A DNA stretch of 64,000 bases from JAFAXD01 sp051985675 (GCA_051985675.1 JBPYFJ010000078.1:1-64000); one strand, 5' to 3'; counted from the first letter of the stretch, positions 18,032-26,207 are shown. Made by a program: numbers and translations. The notes: generated by a model not told the origin, from the letters alone.

Positions 18032-18993
18032 CCGTGTGGAGTAGCCTCGCCCACATCCGTCGCTGGCGGGCTAATCCGGCGATCGGCTACGGCATTGCGA
18101 TCGCGGCGCTCCTGATCTCGATCGGGTTGCGATACGCACTGGAACCGCATGTCACTGCCGGTCTCCCGTTCATTACGTTCTTTCCTGCGATCATCCTGAC
18201 GACATTTCTGGGCGGCCTTGGCCCCGGTACGGCGGTGGCGGTCGTAGCGGGACTCGTTGCCTGGTATTTCTTTCTTCCTCCAGCGTTCAGCTTCGAACTC
18301 GGCGAAAAGGAGTCCGCGTCACTGGTCGTATTCTGGCTCATCGCCGCGATGGACGTGACGCTGGTGCATCTCCTCAACCGCGCGCTCGACCGCGCGGAGA
18401 GGCTGGCCGGCGAGCGCGCCGTGTTGCTCGACGAAATCCAGCACCGCGTTGCCAATCACCTTCAATTCCTGGCCGCCCTATTTCAGCTGCAGCAACGGGA
18501 TGCCGGGGATCCGCTGGTGCGCGAGGCGCTGGGCGAGGCGCTGCGACGCGTCGAGATCGTCGGCCAGATCCATCGCCAACTCGGCAAGACCCAGCGCGAA
18601 CGGCTCGACCTCGCGCCGGCCATTCGGGACATCTGCCGCCATCTGATCGAGGCGTCGAGCCGCAAGGTCAAGCTCGATGTCGCGGCCGAGCCCGTGATCG
18701 AGGCGCCCGATCGCGCGCTCTATATCTGTCTGATCATCGTCGAGCTTGTCGGCAATTCGCTCAAATACGGATTCCCGGACCGGTCCGGAACTATCGAGGT
18801 GAAGCTTGCAACAACGGACCGAGAGCTCATCGTCACGGTTCGGGATGATGGCATCGGGATTGATCCGTCCGCGATCGGGAAGGGCGGGCTTGGCATGCGG
18901 ATCGTGCAGCAACTCGCCGAACAACTGGGCGGCACGATCTCGATTACGAGTGAGAGGGGCACGATCTGCCGCCTGGTCGTGCCGCGCCAATGA
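18028..18993 (+). CDS. DUF4118 sensor histidine kinase (HisKA_2 type)
   Basis: 321 residues. An N-terminal DUF4118 membrane domain with about four helices (residues 20-118; FPAIILTTFLGGLGPG and FFLPP are typical) leads into a HisKA_2 dimerisation segment with phosphoacceptor H139 in DEIQHRVANHLQF. The ATPase domain has the N box ELVGNSLKYGF (N243), the G1 box RDDGIGID and a G2 GKGGLGM. This kinase type often serves general stress responses or light sensing. No response regulator or anti-sigma gene lies nearby, so it is an orphan here. GTG start, overlapping the upstream stop. Confidence 0.9.
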   Translation: MTVWSSLAHIRRWRANPAIGYGIAIAALLISIGLRYALEPHVTAGLPFITFFPAIILTTFLGGLGPGTAVAVVAGLVAWYFFLPPAFSFELGEKESASLVVFWLIAAMDVTLVHLLNRALDRAERLAGERAVLLDEIQHRVANHLQFLAALFQLQQRDAGDPLVREALGEALRRVEIVGQIHRQLGKTQRERLDLAPAIRDICRHLIEASSRKVKLDVAAEPVIEAPDRALYICLIIVELVGNSLKYGFPDRSGTIEVKLATTDRELIVTVRDDGIGIDPSAIGKGGLGMRIVQQLAEQLGGTISITSERGTICRLVVPRQ

Positions 18994-19072
18994 CCTGCAG
19001 CAGCACCCTTTGCATTCTTGCGGTTTGTCGCCATGCTGACGATCATCAGTTGCCTCTCACGCGGTTGCCCGG

Positions 19073-20215
19073 ATGAACGCCATGCCTACGATGATTGCAG
19101 CCCGCCTGCATGAATACGGCGAACCGATGAAGCTCGCCCGGATCGAGATTCCGCAACCGCGTCCGACCGATGTACTGGTCGAGGTGAAGGCGTGCGGCAT
19201 CGTTCCCAATCTGCAGCGGGTGATCGCCAATTTCTTCGCCACCAAGAGCCCGGAACCGCGCCCGACGCTGCCGCTGCCGGCGATCTTCGGGCTCGATCCA
19301 GCCGGCACGATCGCCCAGGTTGGCGCGCAGGTGCGCGGATTGCAGGTGGGCGAACGGGTCTACGTCAACCCGGTGCGCGGCTGCGGCGACTGTCGGATGT
19401 GCCGGGCGGGACAAATCCTGGACTGCCCGAAGTTCACGTTGCAGGGCTACTTCGGGCGCTCGCTCGAGATCATGAAGGATTATCCGTACGGCGGCCTCGC
19501 GCAATTCATCACCGCGCCGGCGAGTGCGATCGTGCGCCTGCCCGACAACTTGAGCTTCAACGCCGCCGCGCGCTTCGGCTATCTCGGCACCGCCTATTCG
19601 GCGCTCAAGAAGCTCGGCGTCGGGCCCGGCCATTCGGTGTTGATCAACGGCATCAGCGGCATGCTCGGCCTATGCGCGGCGCTGCTTGCACTCGCCATGG
19701 GCGCGACCACGATCTTGGGCGTCGGCCGCAATCGCATGCTGCTCGAACGCGTCAAGGCCATCGCACCAGATCGTATCGACGTGTTTTCGGCAACCGAGGA
19801 GGGCGCCGCAACGGGGCCCGATCCGCTGCTCGACTGGGCCCGTAAGGCGACCAATGGGGAAGGCCTCGACACCGTGCTCGACTGCCTGCCGCCGGGGGCG
19901 CCCGGCGAAGCCATGATGCGCGCGCTGCGGACGTTGCGGCGCGGCGGGCAGGCCATCAACGTCGGCGCCGTGATGGATCAACTGCCGCTCAACGCGTTTT
20001 GGCTGATGACCAATCGGCTGGGCCTTGCCGGATCGGTGTGGTTCACGACCGCGGAGGGCGAGGAAATGGCTGCGATGGCGAAGGCCGGCACACTCGATCT
20101 TTCGGTGCTGCAGCACGAAGTGTCGCCGCTGTCCAAAGTCAACGAAGCGATCGCCGGGATGCATACCCGCAACGGCGGCTTCAGCAATTTCGTGGTCGAT
20201 CCGTCAACCGTCTAG
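19073..20215 (+). CDS. Zinc-type medium-chain alcohol dehydrogenase-like protein
   Basis: 380 residues, MDR superfamily. The GroES-like catalytic domain (about 10-140) retains the structural-zinc cysteines C104, C107, C110 and C118 (GCGDCRMCRAG...C). Catalytic-zinc ligand C41 is present (KACGIV), but the usual GHE motif reads GLD at 73-75, so the histidine ligand is missing. The Rossmann domain follows (NGISGMLGLCAALLA near 187-201). ATG 19073 or 19082 could be the start. It precedes the TauD-like gene by 122 bases on the same strand and probably oxidises a product of the same catabolic route; the substrate is unknown. Confidence 0.85.
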   Translation: MNAMPTMIAARLHEYGEPMKLARIEIPQPRPTDVLVEVKACGIVPNLQRVIANFFATKSPEPRPTLPLPAIFGLDPAGTIAQVGAQVRGLQVGERVYVNPVRGCGDCRMCRAGQILDCPKFTLQGYFGRSLEIMKDYPYGGLAQFITAPASAIVRLPDNLSFNAAARFGYLGTAYSALKKLGVGPGHSVLINGISGMLGLCAALLALAMGATTILGVGRNRMLLERVKAIAPDRIDVFSATEEGAATGPDPLLDWARKATNGEGLDTVLDCLPPGAPGEAMMRALRTLRRGGQAINVGAVMDQLPLNAFWLMTNRLGLAGSVWFTTAEGEEMAAMAKAGTLDLSVLQHEVSPLSKVNEAIAGMHTRNGGFSNFVVDPSTV

Positions 20216-20337
20216 CCGGGCTATATGCCTGGTAACGCCGGCACGTCGTCGTCCGGTCGGGCCCCCTTTTCGGCATGCGCCAAACGCGGGTATTGTTTTG
20301 CAAAGCGCGCAACTGAGCTTCGAGGGAGGATTTTATT

Positions 20338-21336
20338 GTGAACAAGCCCACCGGCAGTTTCCGAGGCCGTCCCATCGTAGCGCGGCATGCCGGCGTCACG
20401 GTCACGCGGGTCGGCGCGCACCTCGGCGCTGAGATAACCGGCGTCGATATTCGCAACCCGATGTCCGATCAGGTGCGCGACGCCATCGAGGACGCACTGG
20501 CCGAGAACGAGTTGCTCATCTTCCGCAATCAGGACATCAGTTCCGAGAACCTGATGGACTTCGGGCGTCGGTTCGGCGAATTGACCGTGCATCCGTTCGC
20601 ACCCAAGGACAAAGATGTCTCGATCCTGATCAAGTTCCGCAATGACGAAACCAATCCGCCGTTTCGAACCGACGTTTGGCATTCGGACGAGACATTCCGC
20701 AAAGAGCCGCCGAAAGCCACGATCTTGGTCGCCAAGGAAGTGCCGGCGATCGGCGGCGACACGATGTTCGCGAGCATGTCGGCGGCGTTCGACGGGCTCA
20801 GCGACCGGATGCAGCAATTCATTTCCGGGCTCGAGGCGATCCACGACTTCAAGCCGTTCCGTGAGCTGTTCGACGATTCCGAGGAGGACCGCAAGAACGT
20901 CATGCGCTGGGAGGTGTTGTACCCGCCGGCGGTTCATCCGGTGGTGCGCGTTCACCCGGTCACCGGCCGCAAGGTCTTGTTCGTCAATCCACAATTCACG
21001 GTCGCGATCAAGAACATGGACGAGCGGGAGAGCAAGTCGCTGCTCGACATCCTGTTCCAGCAGGCTCAGATTCCCGAATATCAGTTCCGTCACCACTGGG
21101 CGCCGCACACGCTGATCATGTGGGACAACCGCTCGACCCAGCATTACGCGGTCAACGATTACTTCCCGCAACGCCGTTACATGGAGCGCGTGACCATCAA
21201 GGGCGGGTCGGTGGAGGGCGTCGAACGCGCGGATCCGGAAAGCGTGCGCAAGGCGATCCGCCGCGCCACCGGCAAGCCGAAATCCGCGCACGGCAAGCCG
21301 CAAGCCCCGATAACGCCGCAACCGGCCAAGGTCTGA
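20338..21336 (+). CDS. TauD/TfdA family Fe(II)/2-oxoglutarate dioxygenase
   Basis: 332 residues from GTG 20338, preceded by GAGGGAGG. Iron ligands are H115 and D117 (VWHSDETF) and H269 (STQHYAVND); the 2-oxoglutarate-binding arginine is R280 in PQRRYMERVTI. The N-terminal GAHLGAEITGVDI stretch is typical of TauD/TfdA enzymes, which hydroxylate taurine, aryloxyalkanoates, sulfate esters and similar compounds, releasing the side group as an aldehyde or keto acid. The substrate cannot be read from sequence. The C-terminal 30 residues are Lys/Pro/Ala-rich. It lies between the dehydrogenase and a Bug receptor gene. Confidence 0.92.
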   Translation: MNKPTGSFRGRPIVARHAGVTVTRVGAHLGAEITGVDIRNPMSDQVRDAIEDALAENELLIFRNQDISSENLMDFGRRFGELTVHPFAPKDKDVSILIKFRNDETNPPFRTDVWHSDETFRKEPPKATILVAKEVPAIGGDTMFASMSAAFDGLSDRMQQFISGLEAIHDFKPFRELFDDSEEDRKNVMRWEVLYPPAVHPVVRVHPVTGRKVLFVNPQFTVAIKNMDERESKSLLDILFQQAQIPEYQFRHHWAPHTLIMWDNRSTQHYAVNDYFPQRRYMERVTIKGGSVEGVERADPESVRKAIRRATGKPKSAHGKPQAPITPQPAKV

Positions 21337-21354
21337 TCGCGGTCGGCACTCAGC

Positions 21355-21522
21355 CTAGTGCCCCGTTTCCGAAGTTCGTGATACATTGCAACACCCTCCG
21401 ACACGAACTTCGGAGCCAAAGGGGCACTAGCAAGCATTCGACTCTAGTGCCGCTTTTTCGATTTGAAGTTCCTGATCGGGCTTGCGGCAGGTGATGCAGG
21501 AACTTCAAATCGGCGGCATTAG
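21355..21522. repeat. Composite palindromic repeat, copy 1
   Basis: Two hairpin units in tandem. Unit 1 (21355-21430) begins CTAGTGCCCCGTTTCCGAAG and ends with its near complement ending GGGGCACTAG. A 13-base spacer follows. Unit 2 (21444-21522) begins CTAGTGCCGC, has arm GATTTGAAGTTCCTG and ends with CAGGAACTTCAAATC then GGCGGCATTAG. A second copy with the same layout and orientation is at 42347-42512. Both units open with CTAGTGCC. This is like a BIME or MITE; no transposase is in the window. The 3' unit overlaps the start of the next gene. Confidence 0.9.
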
Positions 21523-22486
21523 CATCCGGCTCATCGCCGCCGCGGTGGTAGCGCTAGCGTTGTCGCCGTGCGCCGGTTTCGCGCAAGCGTGGCCGAGTCG
21601 GCCGGTGACGATGGTCGTGCCGTTTCCTGCTGGAGGCACCGCCGACCTTCTGGCTCGCGGCATAGCGCAAGCCCTCAGCGAGGACCTCGGCCAACAGGTT
21701 GTGGTTGAGAATCGCGCCGGCGCGGGCGGTAACACGGGCGCTGCCGCTGTCGCGAGAGCCGCGCCCGACGGCTACACTCTGCTGTTCGCGTCGGGTTCGC
21801 TGGTTGCGCTCAACAAATTCTTGTTCAAGAGTTTGCCGTATGATCCCACTCGCGACCTGATCCCGGTCGCGTTGGTCATCAAAATACCGACGACTATCGT
21901 TGCCGGTCTCGACGCGCCCATGGGCAGCTTCCAAGCCATGGTCGACTATGCCAAGGCCAATCCAGGCAAGCTCAGCATCGGCCACGCTGGTGTAGGGTCG
22001 ATGGCGCACATTACCCTTGAGCTCTTGCAGCAGAGGGCCGGTATTGCGCTCACAGCCGTGCCTTACAAGGGCGGTCCGCCGATGGTCACGGATCTGCTGG
22101 GAGGCCACATCCCGCTGAGCTCGGACCTGCTGTCGAACTTCGTCCAACTCGCCATGGATAAGAAAGTTCGCTTGCTAGCAGTCGCGAGTGCCCGGCGAAT
22201 GGGGAACCTGCCCGACGTGCCGACGGTGCAGGAACTGCTTCACGCGCCGTTCGAGGCGACCGCATGGTTCACGGTCATGGCGCCCGCCGGGACGCCGGCC
22301 GACATCGTGGGGAAGGTGAACGCGGTCACCAACCGCTATCTGCAAAGCGCCGCCGGCAAGGACCTCATTGCCCGTCAGTCCGCCGAGGCTGGCGGTGGGA
22401 CGCCGGAGGAGGTCGCCGCATTCGTGAAGCTCGAGCTCGAAAAATGGGAGCCGGTGATCAAGGCGGCGAACATTTCACTGAACTAG
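21494..22486 (+). CDS. Bug-family (TTT) solute-binding protein
   Basis: Periplasmic receptor of the tripartite tricarboxylate transporter type (Bug). From ATG 21494 it has 330 residues: an N-terminal hydrophobic signal (IRLIAAAVVALALSPCAGFAQA), then WPSRPVTMVVPFPAGG, the ligand-loop typical start, VENRAGAGGN and APDGYTLL. The first nine residues, including the start codon, are encoded inside the 3' arm of the composite repeat; TTG 21482 is the only other in-frame start that retains the signal peptide. No TctA/TctB permease is adjacent. It ends on a CTAG shared with the stop of the convergent gene. Ligands of the family include citrate, tartrate, nicotinate and aromatic acids; this one is unknown. 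Confidence 0.9.
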   Translation: MQELQIGGISIRLIAAAVVALALSPCAGFAQAWPSRPVTMVVPFPAGGTADLLARGIAQALSEDLGQQVVVENRAGAGGNTGAAAVARAAPDGYTLLFASGSLVALNKFLFKSLPYDPTRDLIPVALVIKIPTTIVAGLDAPMGSFQAMVDYAKANPGKLSIGHAGVGSMAHITLELLQQRAGIALTAVPYKGGPPMVTDLLGGHIPLSSDLLSNFVQLAMDKKVRLLAVASARRMGNLPDVPTVQELLHAPFEATAWFTVMAPAGTPADIVGKVNAVTNRYLQSAAGKDLIARQSAEAGGGTPEEVAAFVKLELEKWEPVIKAANISLN

Positions 22487-23139
22487 AACGAGATCTCGCC
22501 CTTCGGCGTGTCGATTGCGAGCCGCAGCGCTGACCGCGCGGACGCAACCACGTCGACCGCAACGTCGAGCCCAGAGTAGAGCTTCGCCAATCCGGCGGCG
22601 TCCGGATGCTCGACCCAGAATTTCGCGAGCGTGCAGCCCGCTGCCGCGGTTTGCGAGGGATGCGGTTCGCTGTCCCATTGAATGAAGAACGGCACGCACC
22701 CCTCGTATGTGTCGGAGCCGAGCAGCAACAGGCGCCAGTTCAGCAATCTGCCGTCCGGCAGCGCGCGGCTCATCGCAAACGGTCCGTTCGCGCGGGCGCC
22801 GCTGGAAGCCAACGGCCATAGACCAAGCTCGACGGCGCGTTTGTGAGTGGCGTCGATGTCGCTCGTTTGTGCCGCGTATTTCAACAACTCCGGCGATGCC
22901 AAGCGCGATAGCACTTCGCCGAAGTTGTTGGTGCGATCCTGTGCCACGTCTGGGCCGATAATCTCGAGATAGCAGCGCCCGCCCAGCGCGGCGAGCACAT
23001 TACGCGAGCCTTGGCCGGGATGGCGCCCGCCCTCGCTCGGCCTCACGCCGGTGCGGCGTTCGAAATCGGCGGTCGCCGCTTCAAGGTTGGGCGCGGCCAG
23101 CATGAAGTGGTCGAGCGGGTGGACGTGAGGCGCCGTCAT
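22483..23139 (-). CDS. Glyoxalase-like (VOC) domain protein
   Basis: 218 residues from ATG 23137-23139, resembling the Glyoxalase_3-like VOC proteins: LDHFMLAAPNLEAATADFERRTGV at the N-terminus, GGRHPGQGSRNVLAALGG and YLEIIGPD. Members bind a metal and act on small metabolites, but the activity of this subgroup is unknown. The ATG overlaps the stop of the upstream Bug gene (ATGA), so it is the last gene of the minus-strand cluster. The frame open upstream to 23358 is inside the Bug gene and rejected. Its stop shares CTAG with the convergent gene. Confidence 0.8.
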   Translation of the reverse strand: MTAPHVHPLDHFMLAAPNLEAATADFERRTGVRPSEGGRHPGQGSRNVLAALGGRCYLEIIGPDVAQDRTNNFGEVLSRLASPELLKYAAQTSDIDATHKRAVELGLWPLASSGARANGPFAMSRALPDGRLLNWRLLLLGSDTYEGCVPFFIQWDSEPHPSQTAAAGCTLAKFWVEHPDAAGLAKLYSGLDVAVDVVASARSALRLAIDTPKGEISF

Positions 23140-24107
23140 ATCGGGGCGATCTTCGCGAACTTGACGAACCGCGCCCAGCGGGCGATGTCGCGTTTGAGCA
23201 GCGCCGCCATCGCAGCGGCGTCGCCCTGCAACGGATCCATGCCGAACGCGAGCAGCGCCTTCTTGGCGTCGTCGGTGGCATTGATCTGGCGATGCCAGGC
23301 GGCCAGCTTGTCGATCATCGGCTGCGGGGTTCCAGCCGGGACCACCAGACCAACCCATGGCGTCAGGTCGTAGTTGGCCAGTCCCGATTCCTGCATGGTC
23401 GGCACGTTCGGAAGCGCCCCGAGGCGCGCCGCCGAGGTAACCGCGAGCACCTTGAGCTTGCCGGCGCGCATCGGCTCGAACGCTGCGGCGGGATCGAGCA
23501 CCGTAAAGTCGGTCTGGCCGCCGTAAAGATCGAGCAGGTTCTCATAGAGGCCGTCGTAGAGCACCCGATTGGTCAGAAGCTTGGATTTGGCCTTGTACAA
23601 TTCAGACGCAACGACGCTGATGTTGCTCAGAGCGCCGTAGGCGCCGTTGCCAGGTTTCTTGCGCAGCGCGTCGGTGAGCTCCGGGATGGTGTTGACGGGA
23701 TTATTTGCGTCGACCGCCACCACCAAGCCGGACTTAGCCATCAGCAAGACCGGGTCGAAATGTTTGACCGGGTCGAACCCGATCCTCCGGAAGATGAAGG
23801 CCACCTCCGCGAGCGTCGCACTCGCCGGCGTGATCATGAAGGTGTAGCCGTCCGGTTTTGAACGCGCCACATAATCGGTCGCGATGGCGCCTTGCGCGCC
23901 CAGCTTGTTCTCGACGATCACCGGTTTGCCGGCGAGCTCCGAGAGCCTGGCGCCATACCAGCGTGCCAGGATGTCCATCGGGGTGCCGGCCCGAAAGTTC
24001 ACAATCGAATGAAGCTCGTGTTCCGGGTAATCTTCGGCTAGCGCGGGCGCCGCGCCGGCAAGCGCCAAGCCGAGCGCCACCACGGCAGTGTACCCGCAAC
24101 GCGCCAT
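23136..24107 (-). CDS. Bug-family (TTT) solute-binding protein
   Basis: 323 residues with a signal peptide (YTAVVALGLALAGAAPALA) and the Bug pattern: mature start EDYPEHELHSIVNF, PVIVENKLGAQGAIATDYVARSKPDGYTF, LPNVPTMQESG. It resembles the receptor at 40109-41080 in length and in its C-terminal MDPLQGDAAAM...KRDIARWARFVK segment, a form shared by those two and not by the other Bug proteins here. It sits between a hydrolase gene and the VOC gene in one operon that begins with a luciferase-like monooxygenase. No permease genes are adjacent. Confidence 0.92.
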   Translation of the reverse strand: MARCGYTAVVALGLALAGAAPALAEDYPEHELHSIVNFRAGTPMDILARWYGARLSELAGKPVIVENKLGAQGAIATDYVARSKPDGYTFMITPASATLAEVAFIFRRIGFDPVKHFDPVLLMAKSGLVVAVDANNPVNTIPELTDALRKKPGNGAYGALSNISVVASELYKAKSKLLTNRVLYDGLYENLLDLYGGQTDFTVLDPAAAFEPMRAGKLKVLAVTSAARLGALPNVPTMQESGLANYDLTPWVGLVVPAGTPQPMIDKLAAWHRQINATDDAKKALLAFGMDPLQGDAAAMAALLKRDIARWARFVKFAKIAPI

Positions 24108-24148
24108 GTTCCTCTCGAATTCGTTCAGAATAAGTGCCGCCGCACACG

Positions 24149-24703
24149 TCAGGGGTAGAGCTTGCCACTCTTGCCGGTGACCAGGAAGCGGTCACCTGCC
24201 AGCATGAACTCGCGCAGCGCGGCCGCGACCGCTTCCGGGCGCTGGTTGGCCATGTCGTCGTCCGCGTCATAGACCAGCATCACGTGGCAGCTTGCAATCG
24301 CTTCGCGCAGCCGGCGCCCGATCTGCGGCTCCAATGCGCGGGTGCCGCACAGCGCAAGCACCGGCGTTTTAAGCTCGGCGAATGCGCGATCAGGGACTGG
24401 CGGCGCCAGCAGCGCGAGTGCGCTGATCAACTCCGGCCGTGTCGCCATGAGTGCAAACGCAACGTGGGCTGTCGCCGTACCGGCGATCACACCGACCGGG
24501 TCAGTGCTCTGCGACTCAAGCGCCGCGGCAAGCTCGCTGCTTGAGGCGGCCTCGGGATCATTGACGGCATAACGAAGGACGCGGAAATGTTGCGCCAAAA
24601 TCGGCGCGATGCGCGAGGGTGCTGCATCGGCTTGCAGCAGCACGATGGTCGCGCCCGCACCGGCCGCCTCGAGCAGCGAGATTCGCTTGATCGCCGTGTC
24701 CAT
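24149..24703 (-). CDS. Small alpha/beta-hydrolase-like protein
   Basis: 184 residues from ATG 24701-24703. The middle (LESQSTDPVGVIAGTATAHVAFALMATRPELISALALLAPP) looks like the nucleophile region of an alpha/beta hydrolase, but the expected serine of G-x-S-x-G is not obvious (VIAGTATAH), and the protein is short, so the lid or a canonical triad may be missing. A possible second landmark is VLALCGTRALEP followed by VYDADDDM, near where the acid residue would lie. The ATG overlaps the upstream monooxygenase stop (TGATG). A long frame to 26116 over the same bases reads through neighbouring genes and is not used. Confidence 0.6.
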   Translation of the reverse strand: MDTAIKRISLLEAAGAGATIVLLQADAAPSRIAPILAQHFRVLRYAVNDPEAASSSELAAALESQSTDPVGVIAGTATAHVAFALMATRPELISALALLAPPVPDRAFAELKTPVLALCGTRALEPQIGRRLREAIASCHVMLVYDADDDMANQRPEAVAAALREFMLAGDRFLVTGKSGKLYP

Positions 24704-25806
24704 CAGAACACCATCTCGCGCATGCGCGGCAGGACCCTGGTTCCCAGAAGCTCGATCGCATGCAAGGTCTTGTGCCCCATGTCGTGGGCGATGGTGAAAT
24801 CGATGATGCCGGCGCCGAGATCCCGTCCGATCCGTTCGATTTGCCGCATCACCGTGTCCGGGCTGCCGAGCGCAACCTGGCCGACGTCGATGCTCTCCTT
24901 GAGCCCGCGCGGCATCAGCCGCTGGCGCTGTTCTTCGCGATCGCGGCCATAGTAGCCGGCGTCGGCGACGGCGCCTTCGAGCGTGCGGTTCGCCATTGTG
25001 AGTCCGGTGCGCGGTCCGCTTTTCATGGCGTTCGTCATGTCGTCGAGCGCCTGTTCGTCCGTGTCGGCGACGTGGACCAGCACCCGATAGATCACGTCGT
25101 CCGCGGTTGGCGTCCAGCCGGCGCGCATGGCTTGCTCGCGGTAGTGCGCAGCGGCCTTTTGCGCAAGCGGCACATTGGTGAATGCAAAGCCCAGCCCGAC
25201 GCGGTTGCGTGCAGCGAATTCGCCGGATTCCGGGCTCGATCCCGACATGTAAATCTTCGGATATGGCTGCTGCACCGGCCGCGGCCAGATCGAGATCGTG
25301 CGGTACTCGTAGTAACGGCCCTGCCAGCCGAACGGCTCGGTCTGCGTCCACGCCGCCACGATCAGGGCGAGCGCCTCCTCGAAACGCTCCCGCGATTCGG
25401 CTGGGTTGATGTTGTAGGTGACGTATTCGTTGGGCGTACCGCGCAGCATGCCCGCGATCACCCGGCCGCCGCTCATGGTATCGATCATGGCGAATTCTTC
25501 GGCGACGCGTATTGGGTTGAGAATCGGGATCGTCGACCCCAGCAGCGCGATCTTGGCGCGACGCACGATCTGGGTCAGAGCGCCCGCCGTGAGCATGGGA
25601 TTGGGGTTGAGCGAAAACGGCGAATAGTGGTGCTCGGCGACCGTGATCCAGTCGAAGCCGACCTCGTCCGCGAGCCGGAACTGGGCGAGGCTCGAGCGCA
25701 TGGACTGCTCGGCCGCTTCCACCGAATAGGTGGTGCTGGGAATTGGCCAGCCGGTGCCGCTCGACGGGCCTTGGTACCGCATTGGAGAAAACAGCGCTGC
25801 CTTCAT
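24703..25806 (-). CDS. LLM-class flavin-dependent monooxygenase
   Basis: 367 residues of the bacterial luciferase-like superfamily, which use reduced FMN from a partner reductase to oxidise organic substrates. Motifs: MKAALFSPMRYQGP at the start, ITVAEHHYSP with the conserved histidine pair, LLGSTIPILNPIRVAEEFAMID and GRVIAGMLRGTPNEY. The ATG at 25804-25806 has GGAGGG 6 bases upstream and is preferred to the GTG/ATG at 25821. It heads an operon monooxygenase-hydrolase-Bug-VOC. A second LLM gene with the same Bug partner arrangement is at 41105. Confidence 0.9.
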   Translation of the reverse strand: MKAALFSPMRYQGPSSGTGWPIPSTTYSVEAAEQSMRSSLAQFRLADEVGFDWITVAEHHYSPFSLNPNPMLTAGALTQIVRRAKIALLGSTIPILNPIRVAEEFAMIDTMSGGRVIAGMLRGTPNEYVTYNINPAESRERFEEALALIVAAWTQTEPFGWQGRYYEYRTISIWPRPVQQPYPKIYMSGSSPESGEFAARNRVGLGFAFTNVPLAQKAAAHYREQAMRAGWTPTADDVIYRVLVHVADTDEQALDDMTNAMKSGPRTGLTMANRTLEGAVADAGYYGRDREEQRQRLMPRGLKESIDVGQVALGSPDTVMRQIERIGRDLGAGIIDFTIAHDMGHKTLHAIELLGTRVLPRMREMVF

Positions 25807-25934
25807 GGGCCCTCCCCACAACTGCCGGGCAGGCTAGATAGGAAGCGCAACAACTGCAACGCGGCGCATGGCGGCCCTTCCATGCGCGGCGACAATGCCT
25901 GCCCGCGTATCCGCCCGGTCGCCGAGGACAATGC

Positions 25935-26207
25935 CTATTTGGTCGGGCGGTCCGCGGCCAGCGCCGGTGCGAGCCCCCCTTTTGCAGGCAGCGGCGAAGC
26001 TTGCGCCTGCGTCGCGTTGGTGCACGCTGTGCGGGCGAAGGCATTTTCGTAGGCGCATCGGTCGGCGGTCCTATCGCCATTTTCGCCCGCCCAGACCACG
26101 AGCGCGAAAAATCCAAGGCAGAGCAGGACCAGCGCGCCCTTCCAGATCAGCTGTTGGCGATCGAGCGCGTGCGTCATGCCCCGTTCTGCATCGTCATCAT
26201 TGCTCAT
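25935..26207 (-). CDS. Small single-pass membrane protein, unknown
   Basis: 90 residues: a charged N-terminus, one membrane helix (about 22-42, LIWKGALVLLCLGFFALVVWA) and a 48-residue tail with two cysteines. GGAAG lies 7 bases before the ATG. It is divergent from the kdp operon. No family is recognised; a role is not inferred. Confidence 0.6.
   Translation of the reverse strand: MSNDDDAERGMTHALDRQQLIWKGALVLLCLGFFALVVWAGENGDRTADRCAYENAFARTACTNATQAQASPLPAKGGLAPALAADRPTK

Noticed and set aside
24149..26116. 655-residue minus-strand frame
   Set aside because: Only the last 184 residues look like a protein; the rest is arginine/alanine-rich and overlaps the LLM gene in another frame.
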